Source: Acorus gramineus (lineage: Eukaryota; Streptophyta; Magnoliopsida; Acorales; Acoraceae). Taken from it: a DNA stretch of 64,000 nucleotides. The stretch lies in contig CM060856.1 in assembly GCA_030737835.1 (NCBI GenBank), positions 310,001 through 374,000 on the forward strand, written 5' to 3'. The position numbers and the translations under genes are program-made. The notes under the pieces are model-generated. The model was not told where the DNA came from and did not search any database. It saw only the letters and a program-made list of their open reading frames with translations. This document shows positions 36,801 through 47,878 of this stretch, in pieces. The first letter of the stretch is position 1. Each line of letters begins with the position of its first letter.

Positions 36801-36812
36801 CAAGCTCCCCAT
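30842..36812 (-). CDS. Zinc-dependent alcohol dehydrogenase-like protein, ten exons
   Basis: Medium-chain zinc dehydrogenase, presumably cytosolic, oxidising or reducing an alcohol/aldehyde with NAD(H); the substrate is not predictable. Exons: 36812-36737, 36639-36503, 36405-36356, 36263-35932, 35704-35622, 35510-35435, 35336-35275, 34146-34051, 31203-31042, 30952-30842; all phases fit and give about 394 residues, normal length. Catalytic zinc ligands are Cys61 (ICHTD), His84 (GHEAAG) and Cys194 (LSCGVTTG). Structural zinc ligands are Cys114, 117, 120 and 128. The Rossmann motif is GLGAVG (219-224) with Asp243. The protein ends CLLRL. The start ATG at 36812 gives MGSLYEEPATG; an overlapping ATG at 36776 is out of frame. 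Intron 5 begins with GC, and intron 8 (2.85 kb) carries foldback elements. It resembles plant ADH-like proteins rather than the classical hypoxia ADH1. Confidence 0.9.
31617..32161. mobile_element. MITE with ~140-bp inverted termini in intron 8
   Basis: The left end (GGGGAAAATTCCATACAACC, with several CATATAACCCCCTGA repeats) is the inverse of the right end (TCAGGGGGTTAT repeats, ending GGATTTTTTCT). The arms pair over roughly 140 bp with mismatches. TA-rich flanks prevent a sure call of the target duplication. No protein. Class uncertain (long inverted termini suggest a Mutator-like MITE). Confidence 0.7.
32537..33885. mobile_element. Foldback element in intron 8
   Basis: Arms at about 32537-32840 and 33590-33885 are inverted copies of each other. 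Inside each arm a ~100-bp motif recurs (GTCACAG...GACCTAAG, then TCTCTATGACCCATTCGACT and a short GTCATCA block). An unrelated ~460-bp segment (about 32838-33300, starting GTGTTTTAAAACCCA, with GGTTCGGTTT near both ends) appears inserted in the centre. No coding sequence. Confidence 0.7.
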
Positions 36813-36856
36813 CTCTCTCTGTTCGTGTGGGTTTGTATTGTGTCATTGCGCATGGA

Positions 36857-36863
36857 TTTTATA
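36857..36863 (-). promoter_or_regulatory. TATA box of the alcohol dehydrogenase gene
   Basis: The minus strand reads GTATAAAATCC about 45 bp upstream of the start ATG. That would place transcription start some 15-25 bp before the ATG, giving a very short leader. Confidence 0.55.
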
Positions 36864-36956
36864 CACGAAGGTCAGGGCAATTTGGTGATTTCATTCATGA
36901 TGTTGACGTTTATTAAAGAAAAATGTAGCTGCAGTTGGATGGATCCCCGTGTTTAG

Positions 36957-38018
36957 TGATTTAATCAAAACAAAAAAATCCAAGGCCAATGCTTCGTTAC
37001 ATCACCCAAATTAAATGCTTTAGCATTATAAAAAGGACAAATATCCAAAAAGTTGTTTTATAGAGTTTTGAAATATTTAAATCAATAATTTTTAAAAAAA
37101 TTTATCTTATAAAAGATTTTTTATAAATTCAAGAATAGTAGTGGTACAATCCCAATAGAATACCCCAATCCAATCTGGTTCTTAAAATATCGTTAGACAA
37201 TCAAATTGTTAAATTGAATCTAACTTGTTGCCCAAATATTTCTAAAGCATGCAGCATGGTCATTAAATGTCATCTGAGTCTTTCCAGACCCACATAATGA
37301 AGAACCCCAACCGTCCCTGCTTAAGGATCATCCCATCCAGAAAACCAGCAAGTATGATGAGCAACAGAGGGGATCCATATCGCAGCCACGTCGTCGTTTT
37401 TATGAGAAAGTCTCTCTGGTGGGACCCGATTAATTGATTATGCTTCATATCTATAACGCACAATACAATATACATGATATGTCTTTGTCTCTAGATATTA
37501 ATTTTAAGTCGGTCGTCATAAGCTACACTCGATCAGTGACGAAACAGTGTCGCGATCTGGCGGCTTTTCAAGCTTCTGTCGACCGGACCCATTTTAGCCT
37601 TTGTACTTACAATGACGGCCTGATATATATCTCTATAATATTTATGTGGCTATGCTACTCCATGCCAATCGGAAACGATCATTTGAGTTAGATCTCACCA
37701 TGTCCATCAACTATTAAAATCTAGATGTCCCGTGTGGCCTTGTGAAGGCGGTAGTGGACACCCCTTTCTTCTTGAAAGGACAGGATTTTAACCCTGTTGA
37801 GTGCAAGAGTGTGGAAAACAGCTCCTATGGGATTGGGTTATATGAGCTCTGGTCCCATGATAGTTCCTTTTTAATGCTGTTGATCCATGATATTCGGAAA
37901 ATATAGTTTTTCATATTCTATATTCATGTATTTGTGAGAAAATAATGATTTCCAAAAAGTGTAAATTTTATATGGAACACTTAAATATTTATTTCACTCT
38001 ACCCCCTTCCCGGATTTT
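36957..38018. other. Upstream region of the dehydrogenase gene, no gene seen
   Basis: AT-rich noncoding DNA between the gene's promoter and copia element A. Short frames (for example 37263-37475, minus) have no recognisable domain. Confidence 0.5.
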
Positions 38019-38185
38019 ATTAGTGTTACAATCATATAATGGAATAATACAAATACATGTATTACACATGTAATACATTATGACATAACACATAGGATTT
38101 AATCCCTTTATATACAAATACATATAGGATTACACATGTAATACATTATGATATAATACATATAATTTAACAGCACATCTCAAAC

Positions 38186-41100
38186 TCATAGTGGATCATA
38201 CAAGGTGAGTTTGCGAATGAGAAACTGAAATCGAGGAATTGGATGTGACTTCGTAAAGAAAGCAAGCTGCTCTGCGGAGGAAATATGCAAAAGCGATACT
38301 GTCTCTGCAAGGAAGTGCTAACGAACGAAGTGACAATCGATCTCAATGTGTTTGGTCCTTTCATGAAAGATCGGATTGCTGGCTATCTGAATAGCAGACC
38401 GGTTATCACAATGAAGAGGAGTAAGACCAGTCATAGTGACTCTTAAGTCCACCAAGAGATGTTTGAGATGAACAATCTCCTTGGTGGTAATAGCCATGGA
38501 GGCGATACTCAGCCTCAGTGTTGGATAGGGAAATGACTTCCTGTTTCTTGCTGCGTCAAGAGATGATGGAATCTCCAAGAAATATACAGAACCCAGTAGT
38601 AGAGCGTCTAGTGGTCGGATCTCCAACCCAATCAGCATTAGTGTAAGCTCTAAGAACTAGAGTCGAAGAGGACAACAGATACAGCGATCTAGTGATAGTA
38701 CCACGTAAATATCTAAGAATACGCATAAGAGTACCATAATGCACTGATCGAGGGGCTAAGACAAACTGACTAACAATGCTAAGAGCATGAGTAATGTCAG
38801 GTCTGGTGATGCAGAGATATACAAGCTGACCCACAATCTGTCTGTATCGAGTCGGATCTGGGAGAAGCTCACCATCTGTAGGATGAAGCTTCACATGAAG
38901 CTCAAGAGGAGTATCTACACTGCGGGTAACGGAGAGGGTAGCACACTCTAAAATGTCAGCTGTATACTTCTGTTGAGAAAGCAGAATCCCACGATCACTC
39001 TGTGCAATCTCAAGATCGAGGAAGTAGCAAAGAGTACCAAGATCTTTCATCTAAAACTGTCGACTGAGGTGATTCTTGATGAGAGTAATATCAGCAGACT
39101 CATCGTCAATTATAATCAATTCGTCAACATGCAGAAGAAGGATCACCCGTCCCTACGATGAGGAATGCACAAACATAGAATGGTCTTGGTGGCTCTAAAC
39201 AAAACCAGCTATCAGAATAAACTGCAAAAAACCCTCAAACCATGCACGAGGAGCATGTTTCAGTCTGTATATAGCCCACCGAAGATGACAGACATGCTGA
39301 GGAGGTGTGCTAAGACATGGAGGTGGCTGCATATAGACAACCTCAAATAGGTCACCGTGAAGAAAAGCATTCTTCGCATCCATCTGAAAGAGAGGCCAGC
39401 GACGAACAGCAGCAACGGCAAGGAGAGTACGAACAGTGGTCATCTGAGCGACAAGTGCGAACGTCTCCTCATAGTCAATATCATACTCCTGTGTGAAACA
39501 TCAGGCAACAAGACGAGCTTTATGCCGTTCAATGGACCCATCCGGGCGATGTTTGATCTTGAAGATCCATTTGCAGCTGATAGGTGTAATACCATTCGGA
39601 AGGGGAACAACATCCGAGGTCTTTGTCTGCTCAAACGCCTGAAATTCCTCAGCCATGGCCTGCTGCCACTCAGGGCACTCGACTGCCTCACGGTAGGAAC
39701 GGGGCTCACGATAGGCGTGTATAGTGTTGAGATAGGCTTGAAACTGTGGAGAATAGTGCTGACGGATTTAAAATCAAACTGGTCAGGTGGTCCCGAGTCA
39801 TAACTGAATCGGGAAGGGGGGTGACGCTCACGCTGAGGATAACGGGGCAAATGATGAGGATCCACAGCAGGAGGAGGCGCGTCAGGCGTGGACGTCCGAG
39901 GACCAGTGGAGGTATCTGTAGGAGGGGCAATAGGAGACGCATTGAAAGGAGAAGGTGGATCAAGTGAGTTATCTTCAAGAGTGCCAGTGTGAGACGCAGG
40001 TGTAGGAACAGACTCTAGTGCAATAGGTGGCCCAAGAAGAGGTAAATACGCCATAGGAGAGACCTGAACAGGAAAATGCATAGGAGGAGAAGACGCAGAG
40101 GGTGGAGAAAAGAAATAGGGAACATCCTCGACAAAAGACACATGATGAGCGATCCAAAAACGATTTTCAACAGGATCATAACAACGATAACCCTTGTGTT
40201 CGAAGCTAATCCCCAAAAATACACACCTTACTGATCGAGTAGCCAACTTGGTGCATTGATGAGGAGGAAGAAGCACGAAACACGTACAACCAAATGTGCG
40301 AAGTCTGCCATAATCAGGTTGGGAAGAGTGAAGACGCTCATGAGGAGTAATACCAAAGAGAACAGAGGACAGAGGAGGGGTGATATTGATGAGATGGACA
40401 GAGAGAAGAGCAGCCTCAGCCCAGAATGTACTGGGGACTGAAGAGGAAAGTAAGAGAGCACGAGTCATCTAAAAAATATGACGATGTTTACGTTCAGCAA
40501 CCCCATTCTACTCATGAGTTTATATAAGGGCAGGATTGCTGAAAGAGGGTGCCATGAGAATGAAGAAGAGAACGCATCGTAGAGATGTATTCTCGAGCAC
40601 AATCGGACCTAAAAGTTTTGATACGAGCTTGAAACTGAGTATGAATCATATTGGTAAAAATCTCATAAATTTTGAGAACCTCATAACGATGATGCAATAA
40701 ATAAATCTAAGTGAAACGAGAGTAGTCATCAATAAATTTAATATAATAAGAAAAACCACTTTTTTGAGGTTACATGAGATGGACCCCAAATATCAGACTG
40801 AACAAGCTCAAATGGAGTAGAGGACTGATTATTACTAAGACTAAAAGGAGTAGCCACGGATTTGGTTAATTTACAGCCCTCGAAAACAGAAAGAGGAGAA
40901 AAAGCAACATGACCTAAGACACCAGACTGAAACAATTCTTTGAGACGAGACTTAGACACATGACCTAACCTTCGATGCCAGAAGTCGACATCAGAGGTGA
41001 CACTACCACAGAAGACGGATGGATCAAGAACCAGAAGACGAAGATACTCCACATAATAAAGTCCACCAATCCTACTCCCAACACCAATCCTCTGCCCTGA

Positions 41101-41400
41101 TCGTGGATCCTGCACAAGACAACCAGAGGTGATAAAGGTAACAGTGAGACCAAAATCACACAATCGACTAATAGATATAAGATTTATGCAAAGGTCAGGG
41201 GCATGTAAAACAAATGGTAATGAAAGGCGACCTGTACGATCAGAGGTAGTAGTGATCGATCCACACTGCGTGATGACTAATGGAGGGCCATCTACCATAT
41301 GAATCATGGGTAGGTGTGAAGGTGCCAGTGAGCATGCAGTGAGGACATAACTGTCCAGTGTCATGTGATGTGAAGCACCCGAATAAAAAATCCAATGAAC
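38186..41400 (-). pseudogene. Copia A pol polyprotein, frameshifted
   Basis: Visible on the minus strand: GAG-pre-integrase and zinc region (DFWHRRLGHVSKSRLKEL, about 40960-40900), integrase start (FELVQSDIWGP, about 40770) and its continuation (FRSDCAREY, 40600), RT start near 39600-39500, RT ([20 protein letters not shown], about 39380), RT/RNase H link (KDLGTLCYFLDLEI, 39050) and RNase H end (CDNRSAIQIASNP...HIEIDCHFVR, 38390-38318), with the stop near 38186. The RT active site near 39110-39145 reads HVDE where functional elements have YVDD. Frameshifts and stops separate the pieces. Confidence 0.85.
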
Positions 41401-41564
41401 AGGAGTACCCGAAGTAATAAAGAAAGCAGAGGGAGTAGAAGAACCAGGAGGTTGCTACACGATCAGCTAGTCGAGGCTCTCTTGGATACGCCCAAGCTGA
41501 TTTGTGTAGGAAGACGGATGTCAATAGCAATAGCAGCAAAAGTATAGGGAGCAGTTGAGCGACG

Positions 41565-42392
41565 CTATCCTCTCCCTCTTGGTCCAAAGCGCTTTTCGGG
41601 ATGAAGCTTCCAACAGTCGACGGTCGGATGTCTAGTCTTCTTGCAGTGATCACAAATTGACCTCTTTCGAGAAGAGCATGTGATAGATGCAGGAGTAGTA
41701 GCCACCAAGACACTCTCATAAGTGGAAGATAGAGTAGACTTGCGCAAAGCAATGGTGCAAAGACAAGTCTCTTCAACGACAATCTCAGCGACAGTGGATT
41801 CCAGTCGAGGGAGTGGATCTCGATGAATAAGTTGACCGGCCAACACAGAAAGCTCTGGACGAAGAGCCATCAAATACTAGTACAACTCGTGACGATCATG
41901 AAAAGCTTCTCGCTCGGCAGGAGTGGCAATTGGTCCAGGTTCAAGCGCACGAAGTTCCCTGAAGTTCGCCCTCATGCGGCCATAGAGAGCCTGAGCAGAT
42001 AGATCACCTTGAGTAGCAGTCTGAGTCTCGATCAGAAGTTGATATTCACGGGCACCGCTTTTCTCGACAAAGCGATCAGAAATATGAGTCCATAGTGCGG
42101 TGGACGACGAAAAACCAGTGAGATCTGCACAAATGAAACGATCAACAGAGTTGATCAGATAAGAGCGCACACGTCTATCCCGTGCGCCATGTGGTATATG
42201 TCGGGTCTCGATCAGAAGGTTGCACAATAGAACCATCAATATAACCGACAAGATCACAACGATCAAGAGCGCTATTCACCGTAATGTGCTAGGGTGACCA
42301 ATCGTCTGCAGAACTGAGAGGAAAATCCGTCGAAATACCGTACGAGCCTTAGAAGGATCAGCCACCTTCGGGTTGCTGTCGGTTTCAGACAT
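41565..42392 (-). pseudogene. Copia A gag, frameshifted
   Basis: Starts MSETDSNPKVADPSKART at 42392. A frameshift follows within ~40 codons; the next frame reads about ITVNSALDRCDLVGYIDGS. A gag helical region is seen at 42110-41880 (DRFVEKSGAREYQLLIETQ). A CCHC zinc knuckle (CDHCKKTRHPTVDC) lies near 41660-41600. This is the UBN2-type gag of plant copia elements. Confidence 0.75.
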
Positions 42393-42589
42393 CATGCAAA
42401 ACCACTCGGATGAGGATCAGCACCAAATGAGGATGTAGAGCATGAAAAATCGAGCAAAATGGACTCTCAATCGGACTTCTGGAGAGGAAGTTAGGACCAA
42501 TTTAGTTATTCAAAGTCTCAAGGAGGCGCCGGAGGGCGGCCGGTGGCGGCAGTGGGCCGGTCGGAGGTGCCGGAGGTGACCTGAGGGCG

Positions 42590-42900
42590 GATCCAGGTAG
42601 GGGGCCGGGTTGCGGATCCAGGTCGGACGAGTGATCGGGTCAGTCGCTGGGCCAGGTCGCGGACGAGTGCTGGGCCGGGCGCGGACGAGTGCTGGGCCGG
42701 GCGCGGATGAGTGCACGAGTGGATCCGGGACGGGCGGGTCGTGTGAACAGGCTGGCACGAGCTGGCCCAACAGATCCCCAGAAATCCGGGCAGGATCAGC
42801 GCAGAGCGCGGCTCGGCAGGGCAGGGCGCGCGTCAGTGGCAGGGGTGGCGCGAGCAGTGGCACGACGGCAACAACGGATGACGGCGACGACGACAGCGGC
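42590..42900. repeat. GC-rich minisatellite in copia A leader
   Basis: Roughly 25-bp units with GCGGACGAGTGCTGGGCCGG repeated near 42660-42715, in an otherwise GC-rich leader between primer site and gag. Frames on both strands here are chance frames. Confidence 0.6.
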
Positions 42901-43078
42901 GGTGAAGGATTCCAAAAAAAAAAAATTAAGCTTTTTCAGGCGGTGGCTCTGATACCATGTTACAATCAGATAATGGAATCTTTGTATTGCACTTAGGGTT
43001 TAATCCCTTTATATACAAGTACGCATAGGATTACACATGTAATATACTATGACATAACACATATAATTTAATAATTAG

Positions 43079-43471
43079 TAATGTGGTCCATTGTCTGGGA
43101 AGCACACTATGCTTGAGATGGCACGTTTTAACCTCGGTCAATTTGATGGAACCGATGCTTGGATCTTTTACATTTGTACATTTATCAAGTGGAAAATGTA
43201 GTAATTCAATCTCATTGCAGTCACACTTACATACTGTAATGTGTTGATTCTTTTAATTAAATAGTAGGACCTTTATATACTGCAATGTGTTGATTCTTTT
43301 AATTAAATAATAGGTTAATAAAGTATATTAATTTAAAGAACTATATTAATACATTACTCGTATTTTTTCAATTTTCAAAAGATTATACACTGGTATAGTG
43401 AATCATTATTGTATTATATATCGTGTGTTGGCCAATGATGTGGCAAGTGCATCAATGTCCTTTTTCCATAC
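43079..43471. other. Spacer between copia A and the hAT element
   Basis: No gene is supported. A short plus-strand stretch near 43123-43200 reads MARFNLGQFDGTDAWIF, faintly like a gypsy gag start, too short to call. An imperfect ~50-bp direct repeat (TACTGCAATGTGTTGATTC) lies near 43235-43315. Confidence 0.4.
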
Positions 43472-43479
43472 CTTGAGAT

Positions 43480-46400
43480 TAGGCCTGTCAACGGGTCGGG
43501 TCCAGACCCGGACCCGACCCGACCTGATTTGGACCCGACCCGGTGGACCCGAACATACAAGCGGGTTGAGGCGGGGTGGACCCGTTGGACCCGACTGTTT
43601 TTTTTAATATATGCTCATATATTAGTATTAGTAGACCCATAATTTTATTTTTATTTATGAAATTATTAACATAGATCTTAACTCATTTTTCATCTAGAAG
43701 TCTAAACCCATTATCAACCAAACCCACCACACCATAGTCCACAAGTCATCCACCAAAAAAAAATGAAAAAATAAAGCCCACAAGTTAATAAACCTAGCCC
43801 ACCAAAGAAAATTTGGTGACTCACTGACTCATCACTCATGCCCTAAAGTGAAAATGTGCCCTAATTTACTCCGCCGCGTCTGTGTCTTTCTCACGGTCTC
43901 ACTCTCATCTGTCTCTCTCACAGTCTCACTCTCTGTCTTTCTCACGATCTCACTCTCATCGGTCATTCCGCGCGACATCCATTCCGAGCGTCGGCCACTC
44001 CGCGCGAGCGACAGCCATCCGTCAACCACTCCACGCAAGCGGCAGCCGTCCGTCTCTGTCTCTCTCACTCGGCCGCTTCATCTCTTCTCTGTCCAAACCG
44101 CGCGAGCGACACCGTCCGGACTGCGTCTTGGTCTCCGACTCTCCGCCTACACCCGGCATGTCTCAACCAATTTCATATCAGGGTAATCTTTTTTGTAGAC
44201 CCCTATCTTTTATTTCTATTTTTTTTATCACACTGTGTGTTGTGAATCTTGTGATTGATGGTTTTTTAAGAGATTTTTTTTGCTTTCATTTTGATTAGGG
44301 TTTTTGTATATTTGAATGGATTCTGAATCTTGTGATTGATGGTTTTTTAAAAGATTTTTTATGCTTTCAATCCTATTAGGGTTTTTGTAATTAATCTCTG
44401 TATCCAGTCAGCTAGTCAGGGCATTGAATCTGTGTTAGATTGCATTATTTGAATGGATTCTGAATCTCTGATGTTTGTGTTTGTTTTTCTTATTTTTTAT
44501 GACAAATTTTAGGTCTTTTGATATTATTTGAATGGATTTTGTTGGGCTTGTTGATTTTGTGTTTAGGTGTTGAGATATCTGAACCTAGTGCAACAAATTA
44601 ACATGTTAGGTTGAGGACAGTGCTGAGTTAGAATCTTCTTCTAATAAAAGAAAGTTAACATCTCAAGTTTGGTTGGAATTTGATAAAGTTACTAAGGCGA
44701 ATGGGATGGAATATGCAAAATGTAAATATTGCAAGAAGGAGTTAACCGGGTCAAGTGTTAATGTCACTTCACACCTTAAGAAACATTTGGGTAGATGTAA
44801 TGGTCGAACTTATAGAGTCATGGGCCAACAAATGTTACAAGTGGCAACTAATGCAGTTGGGGCATCCGCCAAAAATAAAAAATTTCAAGTTTGACCAAGA
44901 AAGAAGTCGTTTGAACTTATCAAAATGATTGCGAAGCATAATTATCTATTTAACATGGTTGAACATGAGTTTTTAGAGGTCTTTTTTTAATAATCTTCAG
45001 CCACAGTTCAATCTTGTTTCCCAAATTTCAGTGAGAGCGGATATCATTAAATTACACAAGGAGGAGAAGGAAAAATTATATATCCATTTTGACAATCTTT
45101 CTTCTCGGATCAGCCTCACTACTGATATGTGGACATCAGATCAAAATATGGGGTATTGTTGTTTGACTTCTCATTATATAGATGATGCTTGGCAATTGCA
45201 CCATAAAATTCTTGGTTTTCCCTCAGTTGAATGTCCTCATGATGCTGAAACTCTTAATAGAGTTGTTATGGATTTGATTTTGGAGTGGAATATTGACAAA
45301 AAGTTATTCTCATTGACTCTTGATAATACTTCCACTAATGATGCTATGGTTAGAAGTTTGAAGTCTTCTTTGACAGATAAAACCTTGCTTCCATTGAATG
45401 GAGAGTTATTTCATGTTCGGTGTAGTGCACATATCTTGAACTTGATTGTGCAAGATGGACTTGAAGAAATAAAAGAGATGATTCAAAAGATTCGGAATAG
45501 TGCAAAATATGTTAAAAGAACAACTTTGGCTAAACAAAAGTTCCAACATGCTTTGAATCAAGTGAAGATGCAAGGTAGAAGGAAGGGGGTGAGTCAAGAT
45601 GTTCCAACTAGATGGAACTGTTGGAATCTGCTTTAGAACTAAAAGAAACATTTTTCGCTTGGAAGAAATAGATCGGCAATACAAGTTTTGTCCTTCGCAT
45701 GAAGAGTGGGAGATGGCACAAATCATATGTGATTGCTTGAAAGTGTTTTATGAAGCAACAAAAACCTTTTCTGGAACAAACTTTCCCACATCAAACTTAT
45801 TTTTTCCTGATATTTATAATATCCAATTGCGTTTGAATGTATGGGAAAATATTGAGCATGCATTTCTTCGTTTATTGGCTGCTCCAATGAAACAAAAATT
45901 TAACAAGTATTGGGAAGAATGTAGCTTGATATTGGCCATTGCAGTTGTTCTTGATCCAAGGTTTAAGTTTGATTTGGTTGAATATTGGTATGTCAAACTT
46001 TATGGTGATGAAGCTAGCCGATACATCATGAGGGCTCGTTCTTCTCTAGTTGATCTTTTTACTGAATATGAGGCAGGTAGTCCTTTTACCTTGATTGCAT
46101 CTTCTAGTGGCAGTTCTTCAGCTCCTTCTGTTTCATCTCTTGGTGACAAGCATAGTGAATTTAATTAGTGGAGAATGAGTGCCAAGCCTACCACCAATAT
46201 TCCAAATCAGAGTTAGATCAGTATTTGGACGAGGCTGTTTTTCCTAGAACTGAAGACTTTAACATTTTGCATTGGTGGAAAATCAATAGCCCTAAACTTC
46301 CAACACTTGGAAGGATGGCTCGTGATATTTTAGCGATACCAGTGACCTCAGTTGCTTCAGAAGCGGCTTTTAGTGTTGGAGGGAGGATTCTTGATGACTC

Positions 46401-47511
46401 CCGTCTTTCTTTAAATCCAGATATTGTAGAGGCATTGGTAACTGTGCAAGACTGGGTGGAATCACGTAAAAACAAAGGTAAGGTGGTCAAATTTTTACAT
46501 CAGCCATATTCCATATCATTCGATGTTATTACTAATAGTTATCGGTTGCTATTACTCATTTTCAGATTACGTTGCATCGGTTGTGAATCCAGAATTCACA
46601 AGAACTAGTTAAAGACTTTGAATATCTCATTTTGGACAAGTTTTTCATCTAGTTGTTCTTTATCTTAGTAAGTGCATGTTGAATAGATCAGTTTTTTTTT
46701 TTTTTTTTACCTTGAATACCCTAGTTTTTCAAATTTGTACAAGCAATATAGGTCAAGTTGAAAAAAAAATAATCTCATGCCATTGTTTTGACTTTTGAGT
46801 TGCAGGTATGTGGAAATTCTGCAAGCCCAGCATTCAACATTAAACTTCTACTCATTAGATGATTTAAAACATTTTTTTCGTTTTGTTGATGTTGCAACTT
46901 GCAAGAACTTGGTTGTTTAATATGTAGTAAACTTAATAATGTATTGTCGTTGGTTTGTTTTGGACAATTAACTTATTAGCTTTTGAATTTGTATAATTAA
47001 TTAGTTTGTTAGATGATTTATGTTTATTGTTTAGGTTAATATATTAATGCTTATCGTTTTGAATATTGTTTAGGTTAATATTGTTTTGAATCTTTGTATA
47101 ATTAGTTATGTTTATTGTTTAGTTTAATATGTTGTTTATGTTAGTGTTTATCGTTTTAAATGTTGTTTAGGTTAATATTATTTCGAATGTTTGTATAATT
47201 AGTTATGTTTATTGTTTAGGTTAATATGTTGTTTATGTTAGTATTTATTGTTTTGAACGTGGTTTAGTAATTCATTTACTTTTTTTGAATTGTATAAAAG
47301 TTTTTGCAACAATGAACACTCCCATTTTTTTTAACTAGCCATCCTGGTCCGGTCCGGTCGGGTCGGACCCAGGTCCGACGGGTCCGGGTCCGGATCCACT
47401 TTTTTCTGGACCCGCTGGGTTCTGGATTGGACCCGGACCCGTCGAGTCCTGTCACGGGTCAGGTCCGGGTCCACCCCGACCCGGCCCGGACCCGACCTGT
47501 TGACAGGCCTA
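43480..47511 (+). mobile_element. hAT element with 8-bp target duplication
   Basis: A 4,032-bp element flanked by the perfect 8-bp duplication CTTGAGAT (43472-43479, 47512-47519). Terminal inverted repeats start TAGGCCTGTCAACGGGTCGG on the left and TAGGCCTGTCAACAGGTCGG on the right (complement). Arrays of GGGTCC/GGACCCG motifs fill both subterminal regions. The 8-bp duplication, the ends and a BED-finger transposase identify the hAT superfamily. The transposase is broken, so the copy could move only with help from another source. Confidence 0.92.
44610..46608 (+). pseudogene. hAT transposase with BED zinc finger and dimerisation domain, frameshifted
   Basis: Plus-strand pieces form one RICESLEEPER-like transposase. 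A probable splice acceptor TTAG precedes 44610. The BED finger is at 44620-44830 (VWLEFDKV, CKYCKKELTG, HLKKHLGRC). The central region is at 45031-45630 (LTTDMWTSDQNMGY, SLTLDNTSTND, CSAHILNLIVQDGL). The continuation is at 45640-46160 and the C-terminal dimerisation domain at 46200-46470 (LPTLGRMARDILAIPVTSVASEAAFSVGGRILDDSRLSL). Breaks: near 44893, an extra T in the T-run near 44990, near 45620-45650, and near 46168. An upstream first exon (perhaps MSQPISYQ at 44158, then a GT) is possible but unproven. Confidence 0.85.
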
Positions 47512-47519
47512 CTTGAGAT

Positions 47520-47733
47520 GCATCATCAGTCACCAGTGTTGGACTTTGCGAACTAACATGTCATCACCGTCGAATGGCCTGGCAATTATGCCCATGAAAT
47601 AAGAGACACGACACGATCAATTGCACTACAACTTACAAGTTTATACATTGTGGCCTAGCCAGTCTCTTTCAAGGGTGTCTAACCTTGTGTTTCTATAACA
47701 AGGTGATGGAAACATTTTCTTCCACCTAGGCAC
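47520..47733. other. Spacer between hAT element and copia B
   Basis: No gene. The part from about 47610 to 47733 is an imperfect copy of 55910-56055 on the other side of copia B (shared GATCAATTGC, TTACAAGT, TGTGGCCTAGC and TC(C)A(C/T)CTAG motifs, same order and strand). Confidence 0.6.
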
Positions 47734-47878
47734 TGTTAGAATCAGAAATTGAAGAGAATGAATCAAGAATATTATTAGGGTTTGTATTCAATATTTATAG
47801 TACAAAAAGGAAAACGAGAAAATGACTAATCTACCCTTAACCCTAACATATATATACATTTAACACCCCCCCTCAAAC

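Larger units (their letters stand above)
38024..43073 (-). mobile_element. Ty1/copia element A, full-length but inactive
   Basis: Target duplication ATTAG (38019-38023, 43074-43078). Short LTRs: 3' LTR 38024-38172 (149 bp) and 5' LTR 42958-43073 (116 bp), both starting TGTTACAATCA. The left one has an internal ~30-bp duplication, and the right one ends TA instead of CA. Primer site at 42944-42957 (minus TGGTATCAGAGCC, initiator-Met tRNA). Order on the minus strand: GC-rich leader, gag, protease/GAG-pre-integrase, integrase, RT, RNase H, the normal copia order. All coding parts are frameshifted. Confidence 0.9.

Noticed and set aside
37263..37691. Short frames upstream of the dehydrogenase gene on both strands
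   Set aside because: No domain, no splice-supported extension, typical chance length.
39357..39803. 148-aa plus-strand frame
   Set aside because: It is the antisense shadow of copia A RT/integrase on the minus strand.
43123..43200. Gag-like stretch (MARFNLGQFDGTDAWIF)
   Set aside because: Too short and isolated to call a gypsy fragment.
43848..44298. Ser/Leu-rich plus-strand frames inside the hAT element
   Set aside because: Derived from CTCTGTCTTTCTCAC repeats in the 5' part of the element; only the MSQPISYQ end might be a first exon, which cannot be shown.
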